Below, one piece after another: positions 15,197-23,641 of a stretch of 38,939 nt of DNA. The stretch is from an uncultured Bacteroidales bacterium (GTDB lineage: Bacteria; Bacteroidota; Bacteroidia; Bacteroidales; Paludibacteraceae). The notes beneath the pieces are model-generated. The model made no database searches and had not been told where the DNA came from. It was given only the letters and a program-made list of their open reading frames with translations. Position 1 is the first letter of the stretch, and the number at the start of each line of letters is the position of its first letter. The stretch is from the NCBI GenBank assembly GCA_900319005.1, contig ONMV01000018.1:1-38939 (forward strand), given 5' to 3'. The position numbers were made by a program, and so were the translations under genes.

Positions 15197-16096
15197 TTAC
15201 TTGGTATATTTAGCGTGTAATTTGGCGATGATGTCAGCGAACTTGTCGCGGAGAGGTTGAGGAGAAAGCACTTCGGCTTCGTCACCTCGTCCTAAAATCT
15301 CCTGCATAAATTCAAAGTTCGGTGCAAGATGGAACTGGAAATCGGAGTACTCAGGTGTAGTATTGATTTCCTGCTGCGACTTATGGAGCGGAAGCGTGCG
15401 CAAGTACGAAACGCCTTTGCGTGCGACGCGCACGACTATATCTTGCACCTCTCCGGCTTCGCCCTTGGTCATGCCGATACAATCGGCAAAGTATTGCTTC
15501 ACGTCGAAGCCATCAGGCACTACATAGGTGGAATTGGTGGTTGAGACTTGCATGAAGCGGTCAAAAGCGTACGTGCGAATCTCGCCCGGGTGATCCGAGC
15601 TTTCACCAATTGCATACCAGCGTTGCTTGTAGATACGGACGGCGTACGGTGCGAAGATAAACTCACGCGGTTCATGGACGAAGCTGCCGTAGCGAATAAT
15701 GATACGGTAGCAGTGCTGCATAGCGTCCACGACGGTCTGCAAATGCTGTATGCCGCCGGGGATGGACTCGTACATGATCCGTCCGTGCATGTTGGCATAG
15801 TCCTCCAGTGAACTCTCGACTGCAAGGCTATTGAGCAACCACTTGCGAAACTCCTCGTCCTCCCGGAAGGATTGCTCGATATACCAACCTTCCTTCTTAT
15901 CGCAGGCGATGCTCACGTCAAACAGTTCCTCTAACTCATTCTTCATGTGATAGAAGGAACTGCGAGCGAGACGCTTCTTCTCGTCGTTCAAAGGTGAACT
16001 TAGCCAACGCCTACTAATCTCCTGTCTGGAGATTGGTCCGGACTGAAAGGCACGCAAGAACCAAAAGTATTTCTTGAGTAACTTACCGCTGGTCAT
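15197..16096 (-). CDS. WYL-domain transcriptional regulator
   Basis: The 299-aa protein has an N-terminal winged-helix region (about residues 1-65, with SRQEISRRWLSSP) and a central WYL domain (about 120-200) with the motif RWYAIGES and YAFDRFMQV. A C-terminal extension ends in LRDKFADIIAKLHAKY, the WCX-type tail. WYL regulators of this layout (BrxR/CapW type) repress phage-defence operons and are thought to sense nucleic-acid or nucleotide signals. The gene overlaps its upstream neighbour by 4 bases and sits inside the operon rather than at its head, so autoregulation would need the upstream promoter. Family call is firm; target is inferred. Confidence 0.9.
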   Translation of the reverse strand: MTSGKLLKKYFWFLRAFQSGPISRQEISRRWLSSPLNDEKKRLARSSFYHMKNELEELFDVSIACDKKEGWYIEQSFREDEEFRKWLLNSLAVESSLEDYANMHGRIMYESIPGGIQHLQTVVDAMQHCYRIIIRYGSFVHEPREFIFAPYAVRIYKQRWYAIGESSDHPGEIRTYAFDRFMQVSTTNSTYVVPDGFDVKQYFADCIGMTKGEAGEVQDIVVRVARKGVSYLRTLPLHKSQQEINTTPEYSDFQFHLAPNFEFMQEILGRGDEAEVLSPQPLRDKFADIIAKLHAKYTK

Positions 16097-16479
16097 AACT
16101 CTCCCTTTTTTATGATCTGAATGTACTGAACTGCAAGGTCTCGCAAAGAAGGTTGATAGTCGCCTTCATACATGGCATAACCTACAAAATAAGATAATGC
16201 GTCCGGCGAGAGCGGTGCGGTAGGATTATATGCATTCTTTTTGTAGAAAAACTCTACAAGGTGATACAGGCCACCAGCTCCTTTCTCGTATCGGAATTTC
16301 TCCAACAGAAATCCAGAGCGATATACGTAAAACCATCCTCCTCCAAGTGCCATAGTGGAATAGCGAGCTTCCCAACCGGGGTCGAAGCCATTACAAAGAG
16401 CGCCAAATTGCTCTTTGGTGAGAGGGATATCTATATGCTCCCTCGGTATCCACCTATCTTGAAAATTAATGAGTTTCAT
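16093..16479 (-). CDS. Hypothetical protein, 128 aa, in the restriction operon
   Basis: The start is taken at the ATG at 16479 (MKLINFQDRWIPREHIDIPLT), 41 bases after the S24-nuclease stop; an earlier in-frame start lies too close to that stop. The protein is rich in aromatic residues (GGGWFYVYRSGFLLEKFRYEKG) with no signal peptide or membrane helix and no motif I recognise. Its last four bases overlap the WYL gene start (ATGA), and a tight WYL pairing suggests it serves the same regulatory or defence unit. Function unknown. Confidence 0.75.
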   Translation of the reverse strand: MKLINFQDRWIPREHIDIPLTKEQFGALCNGFDPGWEARYSTMALGGGWFYVYRSGFLLEKFRYEKGAGGLYHLVEFFYKKNAYNPTAPLSPDALSYFVGYAMYEGDYQPSLRDLAVQYIQIIKKGEL

Positions 16480-16520
16480 CTTCTTATCTGTTTGGTGTAT
16501 AAGACACGAAGTAAGCATGC

Positions 16521-18038
16521 TTACTTGTTTATTTCTTTCCAGCAGTCAGGCCAGCAGAGGGGTTTGTCAACGGAGGCAGGATGGGACTTGCCGCAACGGT
16601 GACAATAGTGCTCTTTGAGAGAGGTGTCGTGACCGGAACGATACCAGTCTCGCCAGCAGTCTTTACAGTAGTATTTGGGTTGGTCAGAGCCGTAGGAATA
16701 GTCGATCTCTTTTCCACAGCGGATACAATAACCGTAGTGCTTTTGCTTTGCAACGGGTTCGGATATAGGTTCCGGTTCTTCCAGTTCTTCGGGCTGAAGG
16801 ATTCCTACGAAGCCACCAACTATGCGGAAGTCGTCAATGTCGTCAGGCGTGAGGACGATCGGGTTATAGTCCGGGTTGTACGGTCTGAGTTCAATCGTCT
16901 CGTGTTCCCAATTGCCGTACTCATCGTATTTCTTTGTGCTGTGGTACTCTTTGACGGAATAAGAACCAGCATTGTCCTCATCGAAATAACCACGATGTTG
17001 CGCAAGCACGATCATCCCTTGTCGAGAGCCAGCAGGGTTGGCTTGGAAGACACAGAAGTCACCATCGTTGATACGCGGTTCCATGGAGTGTCCGACAATA
17101 CGCACAATGAACATGTTGCGATTCAGACGTCCTATGCCTTCTGCTTTCATCCAGCCTTCTTTCTCGACAGGTTCTCCCTCACCGAAGTAACCTGCTGCAG
17201 CGCGGATTGAATAGAGCGGCAGATAGGTTACATATTGTTCTTCTTCCGGAACAGAATCAAGTGTGATTAATTTTGGAAGCCGTACTATCTTCTGCATATC
17301 TTGTGGCTGGCTCACTTCATTTTCAATCATCTCAATCAAAGTCGGCATGTTATATGCGTCTTTGATAGGACATCTCCAGTAAATACGATGAGTCCAACTG
17401 AAAGACCAAGTCCGTTCAGGTTTTGGCAATGTCTTTAGGTATGCAATAATGTTTTCCTTTGTGTTAAATCCAAAATACAAAGGCTTGTTATACTTGTCGC
17501 TATCAATGATCTCTTGTATCTTCCACATATCTTTCGAGATAATCTTAGATAGCGTGTCGAAATCATCATAGCCTTTCCTGTAAGGGCGCGCGTAGAAATA
17601 CACCTGCACATGGATATCGCTTTCCAGATCTTGTGGCAATATCCATGTTCTTCCTTCATCGTGACTGGCAGTAATCTTGATATCACGCTTTTCAATGATG
17701 TCCTCGTAAGACTCATTGTTTGGCGGTGTCGAAGACTTAATCTCAACCTTGATTTTCTTATTTCCGACTAGTATATCCCAACCCGGGTCGTGATTCTGGA
17801 AATTGTCAGTACGAACTTCATCATAGTCAATGACAGGACAAGTACAATGCTTGCATAGATAGTCGTATATGGCATTTTTCGCCATATCTCCCATATACAA
17901 GTTATCCAATAGCTCTACAGGTGTGCGAGAATACATCATAGCCTTGACCGTGAAGTTATATTTCTTCACGGTGTTTCGTAGGGTCTTTTCAATAACCTCA
18001 CGCGAAACTGGTAATTCTATGATGTCTTTTACTGTCAA
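16521..18038 (-). CDS. PD-(D/E)XK nuclease fused to LexA-like S24 peptidase and two zinc ribbons
   Basis: A 505-aa protein in three parts. Residues about 1-230 look like a restriction-type nuclease: Asp88 in DPGWDIL and Glu99-x-Lys101 in KVEIKSS form a PD-(D/E)XK core. Residues about 272-415 are a LexA/UmuD-type S24 peptidase: Ala-Ala-Gly at 281-283 as the predicted autocleavage site, Ser318 in VGHSMEP and Lys363 in YSVKEY. Residues 438-499 carry four CxxC or CxxxC pairs (438/441, 458/461, 479/482, 495/499), enough for two zinc ribbons. The start is TTG at 18038, overlapping the stop of the helicase gene (TTGA); the first ATG is 33 codons in. Self-cleavage would separate the nuclease from the rest. 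The activation model is inference. Confidence 0.85.
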   Translation of the reverse strand: MTVKDIIELPVSREVIEKTLRNTVKKYNFTVKAMMYSRTPVELLDNLYMGDMAKNAIYDYLCKHCTCPVIDYDEVRTDNFQNHDPGWDILVGNKKIKVEIKSSTPPNNESYEDIIEKRDIKITASHDEGRTWILPQDLESDIHVQVYFYARPYRKGYDDFDTLSKIISKDMWKIQEIIDSDKYNKPLYFGFNTKENIIAYLKTLPKPERTWSFSWTHRIYWRCPIKDAYNMPTLIEMIENEVSQPQDMQKIVRLPKLITLDSVPEEEQYVTYLPLYSIRAAAGYFGEGEPVEKEGWMKAEGIGRLNRNMFIVRIVGHSMEPRINDGDFCVFQANPAGSRQGMIVLAQHRGYFDEDNAGSYSVKEYHSTKKYDEYGNWEHETIELRPYNPDYNPIVLTPDDIDDFRIVGGFVGILQPEELEEPEPISEPVAKQKHYGYCIRCGKEIDYSYGSDQPKYYCKDCWRDWYRSGHDTSLKEHYCHRCGKSHPASVDKPLCWPDCWKEINK

Positions 18039-21000
18039 TTCTCGTGAATGTATTTGTATTTGGATTCAATGAAAGCAATTGCGTTAGGAATTGTATCAAT
18101 GTGGTACTTGTGGTACAATGCCATATCTAATTCAGGAATAGATTTTGACCAATCAATATCAGCGTTGTGTGTAAAATCCAAAATGGGCACGAAACGATAT
18201 GCACGCTGAGGACAAGATTGTGTAATCTTCATTGCAGATACCAAAGCGCGGAAGAATTTTGTCTGTGCGTACTTCTTGAAGTTTATAGCTTCCTCATCTG
18301 AATTGAAAGCGGCATAGAGATATGACTGCGAGCAAACAGAATGTTTTGGCGCAACCTCCGGTTTACCTAATACCGATGGGTCATTACCAGAACCACCCGC
18401 ACCCGGAATAAACACTTTCGGTTTGTCTATGTCTTGTGTATTCTTTCTTAAGTCAGATAAAGCAGCATATTCAATCTTTCTATTCTGCTTCTCAATGTAA
18501 TACAAGAGTACATCGTGTTGGGATGATGAAGACTTATATACATTAAACGGAGTTTTAGCACTCTTGCCAGGGTTAGAAGGAATACCGAAAGGAGTGTCGT
18601 TCGAAATAAGCGAATCAACATATCCGCGTTTCTCTTCATCAGCCACTTTGGCAACCTCTCTTACGATCGGAATAAGACGAGGTTCACGAATCAAAACATC
18701 AAACTCAGACAAGTTACGCTGCCGCTCAATTATTTCATCGTCCAGTACTAACCGATAATCACAATCACCTTTATAGTTCTTGTTAGCAAGGTAATAGCAT
18801 ATACCACCCTTTATCTCGACATTGGAGAATACTTCTCTTGCCTCTGCAAAAGCAGTCATCTTCTGAATATAGCCGCATTTTAACATATGCTCTCTATATC
18901 CTGCGAGCAAGTTTTCACGACCCTCAGAGAACCAACGAGCGGGTTCGATGATAGAGACGTAGCCGTTAGACAACGTGTTAGCCAACTGGCTGAAAATTTG
19001 ATAAATTGGGGCATCGTTATTTCCACCAGAACCGCCGGTCAACTGGTACGGAGGATTGCCTACGATGGCATTGAATTTTAACATATCTGTTTGATGTTTG
19101 ATGTTCCAGAAATTAGGACGAGTTACATTTTTAATGAATGCTTCTTTCTTGTTCTGCACTTGATTAAGCAGATCATCAAAAGCACGGAGATTGGTTGGCT
19201 TTCCAGTATATCCGACAAGTGTTCTGTCGGTGATATACTTTGCCATTTTAGTCTTGCAAACAACGAAGATGTTTTCTGCGACAGTCTTGAACCAGATCTC
19301 TTGTTCTTGCTCCATAGTGAGCGCCTGAACTCCGCTGGCTTTGATGGCTTCACATTTTGCGCGGAAAGCAGAATATGCGACATAGAGCGGATAAAGACCG
19401 GTCTTGGAATTGATTTCCAAAATACGGGTCTGTGCGTTGAATACATCAGAGGTCACTTGTCCTTGATTGACTAAACGCGGTTCTGCAATCATAGTCTTGT
19501 GGTCCTCATCGTAGAAGTCATATCCACCTAAAGTGTCGCTCATATGCATGTTAACCACACGCCAAGGCGTCAAGACTGTCTCTTTGTCCGGGTTCCGGAA
19601 TGTAGAGAAAATGTCTGCAATACGTTTGATACGTTCCGTCGGTCCATATTCATCGGCAATCTTAGCTAGTCGACGAATCTTATTACCGGCAGCAACGAAG
19701 ATATCTTGGTCATAGTATTTCTTGAAATCATTGAAGATCTCTTTGGTCACGCCTTTCGGCATAAACTCTTCCCAAGATTTATCATCGATAATATTCTCGT
19801 CGGTGAAGTTGTCGATAGTGAGGTCTTGCCCGTAAGGGATGTTAGCACCATAGATAAGCAACGGGATACGGATAGATATACCTCGTAGGATAGAAATGGC
19901 TGTGTCGCGGGCTTTCTTCTTCTCCTTAGCCGCTTCGAGCAGGGCTTTCTCTTCCTCGGTCAGTTCCTCTTTCTTTTTCTTCTTCGCTTTTTCTACAGCT
20001 TCGTATTCCTCATCAGTAAAGCCTTGATTATTGATATCAATCTCATTAGTCTTCGGGCTGGCTTTTGTTTCACCGATAATCTTCTTGAGTTTCTTGAAAG
20101 CCTCAAGGTCAATATCGTTGAGTTTGAGCAGTTCATCGTTATAGATGCTGACATCCTCAAAGCCGGTAGCGACTACACGATCCACATAGACTTGTTTGAG
20201 TTTCTGCAACATGCTATCCACATCGAACGGAGCCATAGTAGATTCCTGTACTGAGATGATAGGACAGAAATTGAGGAACTCACCCATAATTACACGGTCA
20301 GTACCGGAAGTCTTACCTGCTTTAGCAGAGATCTTTGCCGTTTCCGCAATGACTTTAAGCGTACGGTCGGGTGCAAAGTCGAAGACATAGCACTCTTCCT
20401 TTGTCTTGCCGTTGATATTGGCAGGAGTCTGAATACGGAAGATGGTCTGCATGTACGACGAGGCTGCCGTTGAGAACGAACCAGCCAAATATAGGACGGC
20501 AGTCCATGCAGGTACGTTAACACCCGTTGTCAACTTACCGCACGAGATCGTGATGGTACGCGTGTCGTCCGGGTTGTCCGTTATGGCTTTGCGTACAGCG
20601 TCCAACGCATCGTCGTTTTCTTCGTTTCCAGCCACATTGATGATATCATCGAAAGCAGAGAAGACAGGATGTTTACGAAGGAGATCTGCGAGTGCTGCAC
20701 CTTCTTTCACTCCCGGAACAATCCAGAAGGAGTGACGGAAGTAGTTACGATAGGACTCGTTACTAAAGGGATAGTTGCTAAAATCGTCTTCGTCGGATAG
20801 CAGATTGAGGAAGTTGAGCACATCTTTCTCGTGCACAAACTTATCTTTTGCGCCTTCTGGCATTTTATGTTTGCCGTCTTTCTTCGGGTCACCTGTCCAA
20901 ACGCGGAAGAACTCACGGAAGTTGAAAGCAAACTCACCACCATCTTCCCCGAACATCGAATCTTTGATGATCTTCTTGAGGTCATAGGTGTATATCTTGA

Positions 21001-22123
21001 GTTGCGGCAAACCTTCATATGGGTTGGGGTCTCCTTCGTGAATCTCATCCCACTCACGTTTGGCTTTCTGCTCCATTACATAATCCCATGTGTAGATCTC
21101 TTCTTCCGTATATTTGCTGAGCAGATTGAAAGGAGTGCCACTGAGACCTAAGATGTGTGTTTTGTCTTTCACGATACCACCAAAGACCTCTTGCGCAAGA
21201 GCAGTCTGTGTTCCCTCGTGGGCTTCATCGACGATGACCAAATCCCAATCGACATCAAAGAGCATTTCATTCTTTGCGAACTTACCGCCGACTTTCTCAC
21301 TACCGCGCAAGTCTTGCATTGACGCAAAGTAGATATAATGGCAAGCGCCTTTAGCGGCCAGTTTTTCGAGTTCTTCGATTGAGCGTCCTTTGTCACGCGA
21401 ACCGAAACGATAGATGGTGTCTTTCTCGATGAAGATCTTTCCGAAGTCATCGAACCAGCTATCTGCAACAACCGGTCTATGCGTGATAATAATAGAACGT
21501 TTGAAGTTCAGTTCTTTCACCACCTGCATGGTGGAAAGGGTCTTACCGAAACGCATTTTAGCGTTCCATAGCATGGACTTATTGCCTTTCTTGAACAACT
21601 TGACGGTTCTGTCGATGGCATCTTTCTGTTCCGGTCGGAAAATTATCGGGTCGAAATACTTCGTCGTGTCATACGGATCGAGCGATTGCTGACGATTCTT
21701 GACCGCGTTGATGGCTTTGATGGCGATGTCCAATTCGCAGACGAACCATTCCGTTTGCTTCTTGCTGGTATGGAAGGTCTTTTTCTTGTAACCGGAACGA
21801 AGCAGTACGTTATGTACTTTCTTATCCATGAAAGATTCCCAACGACCTTTCTCGTCCTTGCGCACAGCGAGAGTCGTGTACAAGAGTTCGTACTTGATGC
21901 CTGCGGTGGAGGTGTACGAATCGATACGCCTGCGAGCGGCTTTATTCAGCGCGTTGCAGTTATCTTGCATCAATTCCTCCATCGGAAGATCAGGGGCGGT
22001 GGCTTTACCAATTTTGAGGCAGCCCATATGCTCCATGTCGTTGATACGGAAAACATAGATGAGATTATAGCGCATAGTGTTTTCTATGCGTGTCACTTTC
22101 TCAATGGGGTTGATGTTATCCAT
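18035..22123 (-). CDS. GIY-YIG nuclease / SF2 helicase / N6-adenine methyltransferase fusion (restriction-modification)
   Basis: A 1362-aa single-chain enzyme. Residues about 18-130 resemble the T5orf172/MUG113 type of GIY-YIG nuclease: LIYVF, LKIGKA, RRIDSY and a closing EWF. Residues about 160-570 form a DEAD/DEAH translocase: KMRFGKT (Walker A, 189-195), VDEAH (298-302), LSGTPF (327-332), TTGVNVPAW and a motif VI-like FRIQTP. Residues 690-740 are a charged Lys/Glu linker. A gamma-type methyltransferase follows, with a motif I-like ILEINSKTGLYPLY (901-914) and catalytic NPPYQ (1023-1027). The C-terminus is probably target recognition. It would translocate, cut and methylate DNA as in type IIG/ISP-like enzymes. 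It sits 12 bases after the upstream M-like gene and overlaps the downstream nuclease gene. Confidence 0.9.
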   Translation of the reverse strand: MDNINPIEKVTRIENTMRYNLIYVFRINDMEHMGCLKIGKATAPDLPMEELMQDNCNALNKAARRRIDSYTSTAGIKYELLYTTLAVRKDEKGRWESFMDKKVHNVLLRSGYKKKTFHTSKKQTEWFVCELDIAIKAINAVKNRQQSLDPYDTTKYFDPIIFRPEQKDAIDRTVKLFKKGNKSMLWNAKMRFGKTLSTMQVVKELNFKRSIIITHRPVVADSWFDDFGKIFIEKDTIYRFGSRDKGRSIEELEKLAAKGACHYIYFASMQDLRGSEKVGGKFAKNEMLFDVDWDLVIVDEAHEGTQTALAQEVFGGIVKDKTHILGLSGTPFNLLSKYTEEEIYTWDYVMEQKAKREWDEIHEGDPNPYEGLPQLKIYTYDLKKIIKDSMFGEDGGEFAFNFREFFRVWTGDPKKDGKHKMPEGAKDKFVHEKDVLNFLNLLSDEDDFSNYPFSNESYRNYFRHSFWIVPGVKEGAALADLLRKHPVFSAFDDIINVAGNEENDDALDAVRKAITDNPDDTRTITISCGKLTTGVNVPAWTAVLYLAGSFSTAASSYMQTIFRIQTPANINGKTKEECYVFDFAPDRTLKVIAETAKISAKAGKTSGTDRVIMGEFLNFCPIISVQESTMAPFDVDSMLQKLKQVYVDRVVATGFEDVSIYNDELLKLNDIDLEAFKKLKKIIGETKASPKTNEIDINNQGFTDEEYEAVEKAKKKKKEELTEEEKALLEAAKEKKKARDTAISILRGISIRIPLLIYGANIPYGQDLTIDNFTDENIIDDKSWEEFMPKGVTKEIFNDFKKYYDQDIFVAAGNKIRRLAKIADEYGPTERIKRIADIFSTFRNPDKETVLTPWRVVNMHMSDTLGGYDFYDEDHKTMIAEPRLVNQGQVTSDVFNAQTRILEINSKTGLYPLYVAYSAFRAKCEAIKASGVQALTMEQEQEIWFKTVAENIFVVCKTKMAKYITDRTLVGYTGKPTNLRAFDDLLNQVQNKKEAFIKNVTRPNFWNIKHQTDMLKFNAIVGNPPYQLTGGSGGNNDAPIYQIFSQLANTLSNGYVSIIEPARWFSEGRENLLAGYREHMLKCGYIQKMTAFAEAREVFSNVEIKGGICYYLANKNYKGDCDYRLVLDDEIIERQRNLSEFDVLIREPRLIPIVREVAKVADEEKRGYVDSLISNDTPFGIPSNPGKSAKTPFNVYKSSSSQHDVLLYYIEKQNRKIEYAALSDLRKNTQDIDKPKVFIPGAGGSGNDPSVLGKPEVAPKHSVCSQSYLYAAFNSDEEAINFKKYAQTKFFRALVSAMKITQSCPQRAYRFVPILDFTHNADIDWSKSIPELDMALYHKYHIDTIPNAIAFIESKYKYIHEN

Positions 22124-22135
22124 GGGTTGTAATCA

Positions 22136-23173
22136 TTAAATTCGTCTAAACTCAATCACGCCGTGGTTGGCTTCGCCATCACGATACCAATCGGCCACTT
22201 GCACGTAGATACGTTTCTTTTGTATCTCGTTCATGTTATCAGGGGTCTCTTGCGGTTCGTCAAAACCGAAGAGGTTGGATTGCTGAGATTGGGCGATGGC
22301 TTTCTCGTGCTCACCGCTCATCGGTAGCGCCTTGGTGACGCCGTCCATTTGGAAGATATTCCAAGAGATGATATACGCAGCTGTTTGTAGGGTGTTCTTG
22401 CGGAGCACTTTGTAGCGCAGTTTATGCGATGTAGCAAAGTCGGCGTAATACTCAATAAAGGTCTTTAACAGGGACTCGCGAGCAAGCAATAGGTTGTCGC
22501 CCTGCCATTCGAAGCCGTAGGTGGATTTGAGTGCGACTTTCGCCCAATAGATCCAGTCGGTGCTATTATCAACGTTCTCTCCAACCACGCGCAGTTTGCG
22601 GTCGAGTAAGCCGATACGTTGATGAATGGGAATTGTTTCACCGGTAGTAGTGTCGTAAAGACTAACGAGATAAGGAGCCTCACCACAAGCCATTTCGAGA
22701 CGAGTGTCATAGACGTATTGTTGCCAGGTCTTGCCTTCAGGGAACTCGATTTTTCCTTCGATAGCTTTCCACGTGTGTTCGTTCTTGTTAACGGTATTGA
22801 AGACGTCTTTGCGACCGAACCACGCTTCGTCAATGAGGTTGTTTTGCGCATTGCAAACCCAAGAAGGCGTGAACACCTCCGCCTTATCGCGCGTACGACG
22901 AAGTTGTTCTTCTTTGGATTTGTCAGCACGAGGGCGAATGAGAGTACGGTACTTGCCGGTCACGGAAGCAATCTCAATCTCATCGAAGAAGCCGAAGCCT
23001 TTACCTATGTGCTCGTACATGTCTGTAGCCCAATAAATATGGTGGTGATGCTCCTGGCCGCTCTCGTCGTAGAACTTGGGGCGCGAGTGCTCCCACAAGA
23101 GACGTTCTACTACCTCAAGACCATATTGGTTCAACCAATCTTCCTCAATTATGTCTATACGCTGGTCGGTCAT
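22136..23173 (-). CDS. Methyltransferase-like subunit M of the restriction system
   Basis: A 345-aa protein with part of an adenine methyltransferase. The motif X-like stretch KAEVFTPSWVCNAQNN (about 97-112) is followed by motif I, LEMACGEAPYLVSLYD (about 160-175), which should bind S-adenosylmethionine. The expected NPPY motif IV is absent; at its place is a SWNIFQMDG-like segment (about 274-282). The partner protein downstream does have NPPY. This one may therefore be a non-catalytic or specificity-type subunit, or may complement the partner. The ATG at 23173 lies 19 bases after the tRNA-Ala gene, so it is first in the operon and possibly on the same transcript as the tRNA. Confidence 0.82.
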   Translation of the reverse strand: MTDQRIDIIEEDWLNQYGLEVVERLLWEHSRPKFYDESGQEHHHHIYWATDMYEHIGKGFGFFDEIEIASVTGKYRTLIRPRADKSKEEQLRRTRDKAEVFTPSWVCNAQNNLIDEAWFGRKDVFNTVNKNEHTWKAIEGKIEFPEGKTWQQYVYDTRLEMACGEAPYLVSLYDTTTGETIPIHQRIGLLDRKLRVVGENVDNSTDWIYWAKVALKSTYGFEWQGDNLLLARESLLKTFIEYYADFATSHKLRYKVLRKNTLQTAAYIISWNIFQMDGVTKALPMSGEHEKAIAQSQQSNLFGFDEPQETPDNMNEIQKKRIYVQVADWYRDGEANHGVIEFRRI

Positions 23174-23192
23174 ATCAATTCATTATCATTCG

Positions 23193-23266
23193 TGGAGTAT
23201 AGCGGACTCGAACCGCTCACCTCGACACTGCCAGTGTCGCGCTCTAGCCAGATGAGCTAATACCCC
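23193..23266 (-). tRNA. tRNA-Ala (GGC)
   Basis: A perfect cloverleaf: acceptor GGGGTAT/ATACTCC with the G3-U70 pair that identifies alanine tRNAs, D-stem GCTC/GAGC, anticodon stem CGACA/TGTCG with loop CTGGCAG (anticodon GGC), T-stem AGCGG/CCGCT with TTCGAGT loop. CCA is not encoded. It lies on the same strand as, and just upstream of, the restriction operon, and downstream of a structured RNA candidate with a canonical promoter. Confidence 0.96.
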
Positions 23267-23274
23267 GAAAAAAA

Positions 23275-23505
23275 GGTGCAGGCTGTTGCTGCCACTGCGG
23301 AGGCAAAGTTTGGAGCCAAGCCTATCAAGGTACAACAAACAGCCCACACCGGGAGGTGCAAGGCGTTTGCCGTTTACATACCTTGATTCACTTGTGGGCT
23401 CCTTTTCCGCAGTGATGGGAAGCAAACTGCAACTAATTTTCTATGTCAATGTTCTTCAGTGTACGTCTCTAATTGGCTCGCGTGCCAATCTGGTACCTCC
23501 GAAAA
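23275..23505 (-). ncRNA. Candidate structured RNA with mutually exclusive helices, upstream of tRNA-Ala
   Basis: No credible ORF, but nested inverted repeats: 23285-23289 with 23429-23433, 23293-23300 with 23407-23414, and 23312-23317 with 23397-23402 form a long interrupted rod. Inside, 23326-23332 pairs with 23379-23385. An alternative helix, 23341-23348 with 23393-23400, would cross that pairing (pseudoknot) and compete with the third stem. A minus-strand promoter lies at 23512-23543, and a run of seven T on that strand (23268-23274) separates the element from the tRNA. I cannot assign a known RNA family; its overall shape recalls rod-like RNAs such as 6S. Boundaries are estimates. Confidence 0.55.
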
Positions 23506-23511
23506 AGCGTG

Positions 23512-23543
23512 CAAAATTACAAAAATTTTTCCACATATGCAAG
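23512..23543 (-). promoter_or_regulatory. Canonical promoter for the structured RNA / tRNA-Ala / restriction operon
   Basis: CTTG (complement of 23540-23543), 20-bp spacer, TAATTTTG (complement of 23512-23519). It is the only clear promoter upstream of the accessory operon on its strand within 350 bp. Confidence 0.75.
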
Positions 23544-23641
23544 AAAAACGGCAACTTTTCGCGATTTCAGACGCAAAATGTGCGGTATTGCATACTTTTT
23601 TGAAGAAAAAGTAACCTCACACCTCCAGAAATGTGTCCTCG

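Noticed and set aside
23186-23425. 79-codon minus-strand ORF over the tRNA-Ala and the structured RNA
   Set aside because: It reads through a perfect tRNA gene and the inverted repeats; not protein coding.
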